In this document: piece after piece, positions 25,101 through 34,435 of the stretch | Numbering within the stretch: position 1 is the first letter of the stretch | Layout: each line of letters opens with the position of its first letter | Source of the DNA: Zea mays | Lineage: Eukaryota > Streptophyta > Magnoliopsida > Poales > Poaceae | Length of the DNA stretch: 64,000 nt | Direction: 5' to 3' | Assembly: GCF_902167145.1 (NCBI RefSeq) | Contig: NC_050097.1 | Coordinates: forward strand, 108,285,982 to 108,349,981 | The notes under the pieces: model-generated | The model's input: the letters and a program-made list of their open reading frames with translations, nothing else | What the model was told of the DNA's origin: nothing | Databases searched by the model: none | Translations under genes and position numbers: made by a program

Positions 25101-28100
25101 CTTCATGAGGACGCCTGACGCGCCCCTCCTGTATAATACCTCCCCGATGAGTGTATAGTGAGCTGATTGTCTGGCAATGCGCTCTGCCGAGTTCTTGTCA
25201 TCTGGTTCTTCTTCATTCTTTATATACTTAATAATCGGTTGTCTCCAGTCATCAGAGTCTGACTCGGGTTGATCTATGATGTTGCACTCTTCTGTTTGAT
25301 CCGTCGAGACGCTCGGCTGGAGAATTTCTTGCACGAAGACCCCGGGCGGGACCTGAGTCCGACCGGATCCGAGCTTGGACAGTACATCGGCCGCCGTGTT
25401 CCGATCTCTTTCTATATGATGAAACTCCAGACCTTCGAATTTATCTTCTAGCTTTCGGACGGCGGCGCAGTATCTTCCCATTGAATCACTTGAACAATCC
25501 CATTCCTTGTTTATCTGACTGATGACTACCAGAGAATCTCCATATACCATCAGTCTCTTGACACCCAGTGATATGGCGATGTTTAATCCGTGTATCAAAG
25601 TTTCATACTCGGCTGCATTGTTAGAGGTCGGGAATAGCAACTGGAGAGCATACTTGAGGTGCTCGCCTCAAGGTGCAGTGAAGAGAATCCCTGCTCCTGC
25701 TCCCTGCAGCTTAAGCGAGCCATCAAAATACATTCGCCATACTTCTGCTGTTTCTGGATTGTCTGGAACTTGCTGTTCTGTCCACTCTGATACGAAATCG
25801 ACCAGTGCTTGAGTTTTGATGGCAGTGCGAGGTCGGAACTCAATATCATGGGATCCCAACTCGCAAGCCCACTTGGCTATTCGGCCAATGGCTTCCTTGT
25901 TGTGAAGAATATCCCCTATTGGAAAACCAGTGACTACTATGACTTTGTGGTCGTCAAAGTAGTGGTGCAGCTTGCGGGCAGTTAGAAGTACTGCATATAA
26001 TAGCTTCTGAACTTGAGGATACTTTTTCTTTGATGGACCTAGAACCTCACTGATGAAGTAGACAGGATGTTGCACCGGATAGGCATGCCCTTCTTCCACT
26101 CGCTCGACTACCAACGCAGTGCTTACCACGTGAGTCGTGCAAGAGATGTACAACAGCAAATCTTCAGCCGGTTGAGTTGATGTAGCTCGCCGAGGTGGTT
26201 TCAGTACTGGTGGTGTTGTCAAGAATTTTTTCAATGCATCTAGAGCTTCTTGTGCTTCTGAAGTCCATTGAAACTTATCCACCTTCTTGAGTAGTTTGTA
26301 AAACGGCAAGCCTTTCTCCCCCAGCCTGGATATAAATCTGCTTAGAGCTGCCATACATCCGGTGAGTCGCTGAACCTTCTTCTGTGACCGAGGAGCTTCC
26401 ATCTTCATGATAGCTTCAATCTTATCTGGATTAGCCTCAATTCCCCGGTGGCTGACGATAAATCCGAGCAACTTTCCTGCTGGTACCCCGAAAACGCATT
26501 TTTCAGGATTGAGCTTCCATCTATATCTTCTTAGGCTGTTGAAAACCAGCTGTAAATCTTCGATGAAGTTTTCCGAATTCTCAGTTTTGATCACCACGTC
26601 ATCAACGTAAGCCTCCACACGCTTGCCCCAGTGATCGGCTAAGCATGTTTGAATGGCTCTCTGATAAGTCGCTCCAGCGTTTTTGAGGCCAAACGGCATG
26701 GAGGTATAACAGAAAGCACCGAACGGGGTGATGAACGCCGTTTTTTCCTCGTCTTCTTTTGCCAAACTAATCTGATGATACCCGGAATAGCAATCTAAAA
26801 AAGACAGCATAGAACACCCAGCGGTGGAATCCACCACCTGATCTATCCTTGGGAGCCCGAAGGGATCCTTCGGACAGTGTTTGTTGAGATCGGTATAGTC
26901 GACGCACATGCGCCAATCCACTTTATTCTTTTTGAGTACAAGAACAGGGTTGGCTAACCACTCGGGGTGTAATACTTCTCTAATAAATCCAGCCGCGACC
27001 AAGCGAGCTAACTCGGCACGAATGGCCTCTCTCTTGTCTGGCGTGAAACGACGCAGCTTTTGCCGGATCGGCCTCGCCTGAGGATAGACTTTCAATTTGT
27101 GCTCGGCCAACTCCCTCGGGACTCCCGGCATATCCGCAGGTTGCCATGCGAATACGTCTCGGTTATCTTGCAGGAACTGGACGAGCGCGCTTTCCTATTT
27201 GTCATTCAAACTGGAGCTGATGATGGCCGTCTTGCGCTCATCAGCAAACCCCAGGTTGATTCGCTTGGTTTCTTCAGTCGGCCGCATAGAGGTCGTGGCC
27301 TGAGCTTCGTTCGCCGGTACCGTGGGGTCCTCCTCAGGCTTAGAGTTCGCCGATGTAGAAGGAACCGTCGACGGCTTGGTGGTGAGGGCTGCTTGAATGG
27401 CCACTCAGAAACACTCTGCGGCGCCTTGGAAGTCGGCGCGCACAGTTATGATTCCTCGTGGTCCCGGCATCTTCAGTATCATGTATGTATAGTGCGGAAT
27501 GGCCATGAATTTGGCCAGTCCCGGCCTCCCGATGATGGCGTTGTACCCGCAGTCGAAGTTCGCCACCTCGAACCTCAGGAACTCGGTTCTGTAGTTCTCC
27601 GGAGTTCCGAAGGTGACCGGCATGTAGATGTGGCCCAGCGGGTATTCCCCTTCCGTCGGCACGATGCCGAAGAAAGGAGTGTCCGACTCGTGGAGCTCTT
27701 TGAGGTGAACTCCCAAGCCTTGGAGCGTACGGGGGAAAGTGACGTTGATGCTGCTCCCCCCGTCCACTAGCACCTTCTTTACCCGGCTCTCTCGGATCAC
27801 CGGATCGACGAGGAGCAGGTATTTGCCTGGATGGTCGAAGTTGAGCCACTGATCCTCCCGAGTGAAAGTGATCGGGTGCTCCGACCACCGGTATGGGGCG
27901 GGAAGACCGGTGGTCGCCACCAGTATCTGGCGGTCGTTGAGCTTTTGTTGTCTTTTGCTCTCCTGCGACCCATGTCCGCCGAAGATGACGTTGACCTCCC
28001 TGTCAACACGCGGGAAAGCTCCTCCTCCTCCTCCCTCCTCCGGCTGATGGGGCTGTCGTGGTTCACCTGGTCCTCCCCTCGGCGGAGGAGGTGGTAGGGG

Positions 28101-31054
28101 TTGGAAGGGTCGGCCATGCCCGACGGAGTGCTTGAAGTCCCGGCAGTTACGTAGAGTATGGCGCATGTCCTTGTGGTACGGGCACTGGGCGTCGAGGATG
28201 TCGTCCAGTGTACGCTCGCCTCCACGAGGTCGTCCTCGGGCGCGAGAGGCGGGTGGTCCGGCGGCGTGTACTTCTTCGCGAGGCCTCTTCTCCCAGCGTT
28301 TGTCGGGTGGCTGGTTCGCGTCGCGTCGTGGTGCTGTCGGTGCAGGCTTTGCTCCTCCGATGAGATCCTGGGCCCGCTCGTCGGCGGTGATGTAGAGGTC
28401 GGCTTCCCGGAACAGCTCCTCGGAGGTAGTCGGCGCCTTTTGTAGTATGGCTCGGACGAAAGCCGAGTCGTTAGATCCTCTGTAGAAGTCCTCGATCACG
28501 GCCGCCTCCGTGACCTCGGGGATGCGGTTTCTCATGGTCTGGAACCTTTTAAGGTATGACCGGAGAGTCTCGTCTCCCCGGCGCTTGATGGATTTGAGGT
28601 CCCATGGTTGCGCTGGCTTGTCGGAGAGAGACTGGAAGTTGGCGGTGAAGCGTCGACTGAAGTCTCCCCAGTCGTCGATGCAGTGTCGAGGTAGATGTCG
28701 TAGCCACTGCAGCGCATCTTGCCCAAGGACGATGGGCAGATACGCGGTCATAACGTCTTCGGATGCTCCGGCAGCCCGAGCAGCGGTGGTGTAAACGGCT
28801 AACCAACCCCCTGGATCCTGCTTAGGTTCATATTTGTCGACATTGGATACCTTGAAGTTGGGAGGCCATTGGATGGCCCTAAGGCGCGGAGTAAGGGCGG
28901 ATACTCCGCACGTGTCCTCCTGTCGTCGGGGATGTCGTCCGTCCCGGGGAGGGGAGTGGCGGTGGTGGTTCCTCGACCGTCCCCGGGTGGTTCCACCAGT
29001 TGAAGCTGTTGCCGACTCAGTTCGGGTGGCCTGGCTTTGAGTCGGGAAGCCATGATCTCGGTCATACTCCTCCCGACGGCGAATCTCATTCTCATGCCGT
29101 CGTTCGCGCGAAGCATTGATAGAGCTTCGCGCGTCTCGGCGACTGTTGATGGCGTGTCGCAAATCGTTCGGCGGGTGGGCGAGCGGTAGAAGATGGTTTG
29201 CTGCCTGAGTGAACAGGCGTCGGTATCCCTCGGCGTCGGGAGTCCGTGGAAGTCCGTCAGCTATCCGAGCTAGAACGCCTCCGACCTCACTCGGCGTGTT
29301 CATAGCTCGGGCGAAGTCGGGGTTCAGGTTGCGCCCGAAGAGCGGATTCTCCCGGCGTTGCCTTGCATCTTGCTCGGCTTGCTCCTGAGTCCGTCGGCGA
29401 TCACGTCGTCGGGAGTTCCTTCGTTCCCTGAAGACGCGTTCTTCCGGAGTTTCCCCTATCTCTGAGACCTCGTCTCGCGAGACAGGCTGCTCCGGATCCC
29501 GTTCTCCAGCCGCGTGATGTCGTCGAACGTTCCTGCGTCGGCGGGATTCTCGTTGAGGTGGTTCTTCTCCAGGCGCGGTCGGTTCATCATCAGAGACGGC
29601 GGGCGACTCTGCTCTCCCGATGAAGAGGACGTCGGGGTAGAACGGTACTGCTGTCGCGGCGATTTTCTTTCCGTTCTCCTTTGAGGTCGGAGGAACGGGA
29701 AGAACGACTTGCCTCTCCCTGGTCTCCTTCTTCCTCGCGATCCGTGTCCATTCCTTCGTCGGGGAAGTGGGCAGCGGAGTCTTCCGGGTCAGCGAGCTTC
29801 CAGCTCCAGCCTTCCCGGAGACAGTCTTTTTCCGAAGAGTCGGAGGTAGCGTCTTTCTGGCATTTTCGGAGTTTGTTGGAGGAGACTTCTTTTCCGGCAG
29901 ATCCGCGAGGCGATGTAGAATCCCCTCTTCATCCGCTACAGATGAGATTGTCCCGAAGCAGAATACAGATCCGGGACGCACGGTGATCTTGCTGTGGAAG
30001 GTGACGGCCATTGAGCTAGCTTGGATCGTCGACACACCCCCTACCTGGCGCGCCAGCTGTCGGTGTTTTGGGTCCGACCGCACACCCGGGGTTGCCCCTC
30101 AAGGTGTTTTTAGGAGTAGGACGGTGTCAACGACTGTAGCAAAATGGTTCGTGCCGGTCGCACGAGGGACAATGGACAAGATTTGCAGGTTCGGGCCGCT
30201 TAGAAGTGCGTAACACCCTACGTCCTGGTGAGTATATGAGCGTGATTACAAGAGGGTTCTCTGGATAGAGGGCGCAGAGAGTTTATGTGGGTGGCTAAGT
30301 AGAACAGGGTCCATCCTTCTGAAGGGGTGCCCCCTAGGCCTTATATACTCGGCCGTGGAGCAGTACACGTGATATGATAACAACAAGTAGCTAAAAGATA
30401 GTGAACCTCTTGAGTTTATCCCTACGTAACCCTTGCCGACTTATCCTCGCATGGCTCTGTTGCATGGGGGCTTCAGCGCGGGAAAATCGGGTCTCTGTTG
30501 CGATTCATTCGTTCGACGTTGTGGGCCGTCTGGGTTTGCACTAATCAGTCTCACGTCTTCTCTTCTTTGTTGGTTGTCTTTCCCTAGGCCCACGAAAGAA
30601 TGACCTTACGAATTATTGGGCCCTTGGGCCTTTCGTGAGGCCTTTTACTTCTTTAGTGGACCCAGGGGATATCTATCCCCCACAGGCTCGGACACTCACA
30701 TGATTAATTTATGGAATTAAATTAAATTTGTCATTTCATTGCATCTAGGATTATTTTATTATTACTTTTATTTATTATTATTATTATGGTTTGGTATTTA
30801 CTTACACATAGTAATTGCTAATAAAATTTTGACCAACTTAAAAGCAATGCTCAGCTTCAGCCTTTATTACATTGATTTGCCTTACACTTCACATGAACTC
30901 CCACCTTTGGTGAGTTCATGCACATTATTCTCCACAACTTGTTGAGCGATGAACATGTGTGAGCTCACCCCTGCTGTCTCACACCCCTCCGACAGGAGAA
31001 GAACAGGTGGTCGAAGAGGAGCCGCCTAACACTGAGGCTTTCGACTTGATCTAG
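19101..31054 (+). CDS. LTR-encoded acidic peptide of A, two exons (intron now contains T2)
   Basis: Exon 1 is 19101-19188 and exon 2 is 30996-31054. The 88 + 59 nt form 49 codons including the stop. The donor is GAAG|GCAAGT (GC type) and the acceptor CCTCCGACAG|GAGAAG, in phase 1. The peptide is strongly acidic: exon 1 holds AEQELVE, and exon 2 reads EEQVVEEEPP and ends AFDLI. C's two LTRs encode the same arrangement with AEQELIE and EFDLI and one codon fewer in exon 2, so the indel keeps frame. The intron was about 1 kb before T2 arrived and is 11.8 kb now. A conserved TAG precedes the acidic part of exon 1 in A, B and C, so exon 1 may really be an internal exon. No known family is recognised; function and expression are unknown. 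Confidence 0.5.
19867..20493 (-). repeat. 3' LTR of T2
   Basis: TGTCGG...CCCACA on the plus strand, 627 bp, adjoining the target copy GGCTC on the left. On its right, the minus-strand polypurine sequence AAAGATCGGGGGCT lies directly next to the LTR. TATATAAGG (minus) is at 20148-20156. Confidence 0.95.
20494..20940 (-). repeat. Three hairpin-plus-polypurine units next to the T2 3' LTR
   Basis: Units begin AGCCCCCGA at 20494, 20693 and 20887. Each continues as an inverted repeat: arms 20501-20516/20524-20539, 20700-20715/20725-20740 and 20894-20909/20920-20935, 16 bases each with 1-2 mismatches. The arm sequences differ between units while the pairing is kept. Read minus, every hairpin is followed by GGGGGCT, which at 20494 is the polypurine tract that touches the LTR. 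Two further palindromes (GGTGCACC arms, 20661-20685 and 20857-20877) precede units 2 and 3. No coding frame spans the region. Confidence 0.75.
20941..21304. other. Noncoding 3' region of T2
   Basis: No gene is recognised. The stretch ends in a C run (21298-21307) followed by AATGGGTGT, where homology to the T1 antisense gene begins abruptly. It has no match in the visible part of T1, whose equivalent may lie left of the window. Confidence 0.5.
21305..23179 (+). pseudogene. Antisense gene of T2, 5' part deleted, remaining exons open
   Basis: Exons 21305-22165, 22242-22374, 22461-22648 and 22718-23179 are joined by three GT-AG introns, and the coding frame stays open across every junction. The first visible codons match T1's DPNG repeats. 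The transposase-like N-terminal domain (some 1.4 kb in T1) is missing, and the first ATG is at 21365. PAPE-containing 20-residue repeats follow. Exons 3-4 encode a long coiled coil rich in E, K, A and L heptads (LEEKHSQDQAEMARR; LSAKDAAIKELRASKKS), and the protein ends EKDIAK. It lies on the strand opposite gag-pol, 0.8 kb from integrase, so it needs its own promoter or antisense transcription. Function is unknown. Confidence 0.75.
23367..23900. repeat. 89-bp tandem repeat array of T2, about 6 units
   Basis: It has the same unit as the T1 array: catgttgcacc recurs at 23461, 23550, 23639, 23728 and 23817. Most units hold CTTAAGTCG-TTGC-CGACTTAAG. Within T2 the units are nearly identical to each other and share a 'gctccgtttgtagggc' variant not seen in T1, which suggests homogenisation within each lineage. 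Confidence 0.9.
24009..27194 (-). pseudogene. T2 pol: RT, RNase H, second RNase H, integrase; one internal stop
   Basis: It continues in frame after the TAG at 27195-27197 (ESALVQFLQDNRDVFAWQPAD). RT shows CVDYTDLNKHCPKDPFGLP, MPFGLKNAG and EAYVDDVV. A connection RNase H follows. The second RNase H has YFDGSLKLQGAGAG, NNAAEYE and VYGDSLVV. Integrase has an HAGQCGVHAA/RCDACQ zinc motif, WGLDMIGPF, TDLGSNF and GQVERAN. A TGA at 25668-25670, where T1 reads Gly, splits the second RNase H after ILFTAP. Everything else reads through to TAA after HLRKFYP at 24009. It lacks a chromodomain, as expected for Tat. Confidence 0.92.
27195..30011 (-). pseudogene. T2 gag-protease, one internal stop, ends at conserved in-frame UAG
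   Basis: The start ATG at 30009-30011 (MAVTFHSK) was chosen because the upstream Met in the same frame lies within the LTR. A basic N-terminal region is rich in R and E. The capsid core follows (VLGQDALQWLRHLPRH to FYRGSNDSAFVRAILQ). Next is CPYHKDMRHTLRNC, a zinc-knuckle variant with His in the second position (C-x2-H-x4-H-x4-C). The protease region has VLVDGGSSINV and YNAIIGRPGL. A TGA at 27405-27407 replaces the CGA seen in T1. The reading frame ends NDK-TAG at 27195-27197 and continues directly into pol without a frame change. Confidence 0.9.
30038..30055 (-). other. Primer binding site of T2
   Basis: Minus-strand TGGCGCGCCAGGTAGGGG, two bases inside the 5' LTR and identical to the T1 site. 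The tRNA was not assigned. Confidence 0.65.
30058..30684 (-). repeat. 5' LTR of T2
   Basis: 627 bp with the same ends as the 3' LTR, followed by the target copy GGCTC at 30685-30689. A TATA-like TATATAAGG on the minus strand lies at 30339-30347, pointing toward gag. Confidence 0.95.
30339..30347 (-). promoter_or_regulatory. TATA-like element in T2 5' LTR
   Basis: Minus-strand TATATAAGG, conserved in all three Tat LTRs of the window. It is the only clear core-promoter-like motif in this LTR, so transcription probably starts about 30 bases toward gag. Confidence 0.55.
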
Positions 31055-31270
31055 GTGGCGTCTCACAGTCAGCTTTGTGGCGCCAGGGGATAATATTTAG
31101 TTCGCTTTATTTTACCATTAATTTTTGTAAGACTTACGCTATGTAATAAGTACATTTATGATATTTATGACATTTATCTCTATGTACTCTATTATTATAT
31201 GTGTTGTCTTCTCTGGCGCATATATGAGATGCACCCGACTTTGTTCCTTAAAGCCCGGGTGTTATAGAAG

Positions 31271-31282
31271 TGGTATCAGAGG
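31271..31282 (+). other. Primer binding site of A (initiator Met tRNA type)
   Basis: TGGTATCAGAGG, four bases after the LTR end. It matches the TGGTATCAGAGC site of C except in the last base. This is the classic site complementary to the 3' end of initiator methionine tRNA. Confidence 0.85.
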
Positions 31283-31383
31283 AAATGTTGACTGTAGGAC
31301 GAAACCTAGATAGAAATGGATAAAACCTCTGCCTACTTACCTTACTATGACTCTTTCTATACTCATCTTATCTTGATCCTGTC

Positions 31384-34174
31384 TGTAACGCCCTGAATTT
31401 GGGGGTAGAATTTTTTCTTCTTTTCTCTCACCAAATTCGGGCGTTACCCGTTCCTTTTCCCTTTTCTCCTCGCTAAACCTTGATCTTTTCCAAAGTTATA
31501 GCGTGATTCGGCTTGAGATCTCATGTAAAGCAAAATCCTAAAATATTTTGTTTTGGTTGATGCACCATGCCGAACCATGCATCCTTTTTGACTGTTTGAA
31601 AATGTGAATGCATTCATCTAGAGAAAAAAATAGATTTTAGAAAAAGGAAAAACCTTTTTCTTCTCTCTTTCCCCCTCTCCTCCCATTTCGGCCCAGCCGC
31701 CCCTCCCCCTCGCGCCCGGCCCAGCCGGTCGGCCGTCCCAGCCGTGCCCCCATTTGGGCCCAAAGTGGCCCAGCCGCGCCCCCTCCCCCCAAAATTTCTC
31801 TCCCCTCCCCTGCGGGCCCCACCCGTCATTCTCCCCCCTGCCCTAACCGCCGCCGCCCTCCCTCTGCGCGCCGCTGCCGCCGCCCTCCCCTGCGTGGTAA
31901 GCACCCCTCCTCCCTCTCCTCTCCCCCTCCCTCCCTCCCTCTCCCCGGCCATGGCGCCCCCGCGCCCGGCCGCGCCGTCCCGCCCCCACCCCGACTCCGG
32001 CCGCGCTGCCCCGCGCCCGCTCGGCCGCCCCCGGCCCCCGACGCCCCCGGCCCGGCCGCGCCGCCCACCCCGTCCGGGCCGCAGACCCCGGTCGCGCCCG
32101 CCCCCATCCGCGCCCGCCCCGCCCGTGCCCCGCCCCGCCCGTGCTCGCCCGCCCGCCCCGGCGTGCCCTGCTCGCGTCGTGACGGCCCCGGCGCGGCCTC
32201 GAGCTCGGCCCAGCGTGCTTGTGGCGCGCGGCCTTGAGCTCGGCCAGCGCGCGGCCCCGACGTGCGCACGGCTAGTTCGCGGCACGTGCGTGCGGCCTTG
32301 CGCGCGTGCTCGCGTAATGCGCAGTGCCTTGGCACGACTCGTCGTGCCCTCGTCTACCCATGGACGTGCCCGTCTTCCCCCCTATATTTTATGCACGCTA
32401 ATCACATTGTTCATGTTAATAAAATAGGAAACTCAATTTAAAAATTGGTTACGTTAGTTAATTTATATAGCTAATCGTCTATCTCATTTAATGTTAATCT
32501 ACTAAAAGTGGTCACGTTTCTATCAGTGCATGTAGTTAACCCTTACTATTGGAGCTAAGTAGAACTAGAGCATGTAACATTTAGTTATTCTTCTACCCGT
32601 AATGCGCCTCGAGCATAAGCTTTAACCCCTGCGAGACCTTTCCCCGTTTCTTTCTAACCATGGTAAATGCAATATCGCATGTCATATTCTATGCATGTTT
32701 AATCTACTTGTTCTCTTGTATGGTGTACTGTTGGTTTCCTAATTTCAATGGATGGATGTATGTATGTTTGCAATCGCATAGAGAACGATCTGGTTGAAGA
32801 GCCCGAAGAACTCGCAGGAGAAGCCCCTGAGCAGCAGTCGGTTGGTGGAGGCAAGTGTCCCTTGACCTATCTCTGTCCTATTCATTATTTAATTCACCTC
32901 CCGCATTACACATTTATGCCTAAGGATTTACTAGCTTTGCTATCCATGTCCTTGTTTACCTATTTGGGTTGGATTATTATTGTTTAGCTTTATGCTATTG
33001 CTCAACTATAATCAATGAACATGATGAGATTATCTATGATACACTGTTTTCCCTTTTGATTACGATGATGGAACTTGTGGCCTTAAGGGGACTCGAGCGG
33101 TTTCTCGAGTGCCTCTCCGTAAGGACCTGTTCTTTGGATGACCGCCCGGGAAAACAGTGCAACCATGAGGGTGGAATGGGGTGCCCTTACCTGAATAATT
33201 AGAGGACCCGGGGTGTAGTTCGCTTAGCCGTCGTGCCGTCAATGGGCTCGGTGTATGCGGCTCGCTCTGCCAAGCTTGGGTTCACCCCTTGGGGAGGAGT
33301 GCGGTGCATTTAGGAAACCTAACGGGTGGCTATAGCCCCGGGGAATCTTTGTAAAGGCTACGTAGTGATGCCCTGTTGGGTCACCTTGGTAGTGATCAAT
33401 GGAGAGTCATGATCTCCGGACAGAAAGGGAATCACAGCTTGTGGGTAAAGTGCACAACCTCTGTAGAGTGTTTGAAAACTGATATATCAGCCGTGCTCGC
33501 GGTTATGAGCGGCCAAAGGAGCTCCAGTGATTAGTGGTACTTGATCAGAGACATTTTGGTTTACAGGTGGCAATGAGATTGATGGTTCTGGTTATGACTA
33601 TGGTACTGGTAAGTGGTATTCTTTCCATTTGGAAAGGGTACATCGGGCTAATAACTTGGGTTAATGTTAAAACCTGGCTTTCTACTAGCAAATAATAATC
33701 TGACCAACTAAAAGCAACTGCTTGACTTATCCCCACATAAAGCTAGTCCACTACAGCCAAACAGGATACTTGCTGTGTATGTTGATGTGTACTCACCCAT
33801 GCTCTACACACCAAACCCCCCCATCCCCAGGTTGTCAGCATTGCAACCACTGCTCAGGAGAAGATGAAGCCGTGGAAGGAGACTTCCAGGAGTTCCAAGA
33901 CTACAACGAGTTCTAGGCGTGGGTTAGCGGCAACCACCAGTCGGCTGCTTGTGAAGGCCGCGTTTATCTATGTTTCTTTTCCGCACTTTGATTATTTGTA
34001 AAGACTATGTGGATGTCTCATACATATGATGTAATCGACTATTATTTCCCTTTTTAATACTATTTGAGCACTGTGTGATGATGTCCATGTTATGTAACTG
34101 CTGTGTACGTGAATTGTTGATCCTGGCACGTACATGGTTCGCATTCGGTTTGCCTTCTAAAACCAGGTGTGACA
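31384..34174 (+). repeat. 5' LTR of B (2.79 kb)
   Basis: TGTAACGCCCTGAATTTGG to GGTGTGACA. It contains a very GC-rich, Pro/Arg-codon-like segment (about 31690-32380), which probably acts as promoter or 5' exon rather than coding DNA. This is followed by AT-rich DNA, the spliced mini-gene and the conserved intronic block at 33431-33514. Confidence 0.93.
32748..33916 (+). CDS. LTR-encoded acidic Cys-containing peptide of B, three exons (5' LTR copy)
   Basis: Exons 32748-32850, 33567-33608 and 33831-33916 (103 + 42 + 86 nt) give 76 residues plus stop. Junctions are GGAG|GCAAGT...TTTACAG|GTGGC and ACTG|GTAAGT...CCATCCCCAG|GTTGT, all phase 1. Exon 1 is acidic (LVEEPEELAGEAPEQQ) and exon 2 is Gly/Tyr/Asp-rich. 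Exon 3 has CQHCNHC followed by DFQEFQDYNEF and stop. The copy in the other LTR is also fully open with only missense changes. Element D has an exon of identical length ending DFEEFQDYNEF. An upstream acceptor (GCATAG at 32777-32782) is also possible, in which case the ATG would lie in an earlier exon. No family is recognised; this is an inference from phase and conservation only. Confidence 0.55.
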
Positions 34175-34178
34175 TAGG

Positions 34179-34190
34179 TGGTATCAAAGC
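34179..34190 (+). other. Primer binding site of B
   Basis: TGGTATCAAAGC, four bases after the LTR. It differs from the usual Met-tRNA site (TGGTATCAGAGC) at one position. D has the same variant, so it is an inherited feature of this B/D branch. Confidence 0.8.
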
Positions 34191-34435
34191 CGTGCTGACT
34201 GTAGGACCGCTAACCTAGAGTAGAATGGTCGTTCTAAGGATTATAGACCTCTGTCCCTGCCTTGACTTTGGTATCCCTTCAAAAGTTGGTCATATCGACC
34301 AAAACCTATGTTCTACTATATATTATACCTTGCTGAAAATTATGTTTTATTCTAATCCTTCATTTACTTATGGTTCATTATTTGCTGGTCATATTAATTC
34401 TGTTCTCACTCTTTTGCTTGCGGTGTCTTTTGTAG

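Larger units (their letters stand above)
19867..30684 (-). mobile_element. T2: complete Tat-lineage Ty3/gypsy element, 10.8 kb, target duplication GGCTC
   Basis: Two 627-bp LTRs (19867-20493 and 30058-30684) are flanked by GGCTC at 19862-19866 and 30685-30689. On the minus strand: 5' LTR, primer site, gag-protease, in-frame UAG, RT-RNaseH-second RNaseH-IN, 89-bp tandem array, antisense gene remnant, hairpin/polypurine repeats, 3' LTR. By eye the two LTRs differ at only one base (A/G near 19961 and 30152), so the insertion is recent. Despite that, gag and pol each carry a TGA and the antisense gene lacks its first part. The element sits in the mini-gene intron of A's 5' LTR. Confidence 0.95.
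17046..31266 (+). repeat. 5' LTR of A, about 3.4 kb once T2 is removed
   Basis: It begins TGTAATACCCAATTTG and ends GGGTGTTATA, directly before GAAG and the primer site. C's LTR reads TGTAACACCCAATTTG to GGGTGTTACA. Removing T2 and one target copy leaves about 3398 bp. The layout is AT-rich, then GC-rich (about 17510-18400), then AT-rich, followed by the spliced mini-gene. T2 is inserted at GGCTC in the right arm of the conserved hairpin at 19841-19866. Confidence 0.85.

Noticed and set aside
31744..32427. 227-residue Pro/Arg/Ala-rich open frame on plus, and similar minus frames, in the GC-rich part of B's LTR
   Set aside because: Composition-driven: long frames are open on both strands, the 3' LTR copy has indels that break the frame, and no domain is visible.
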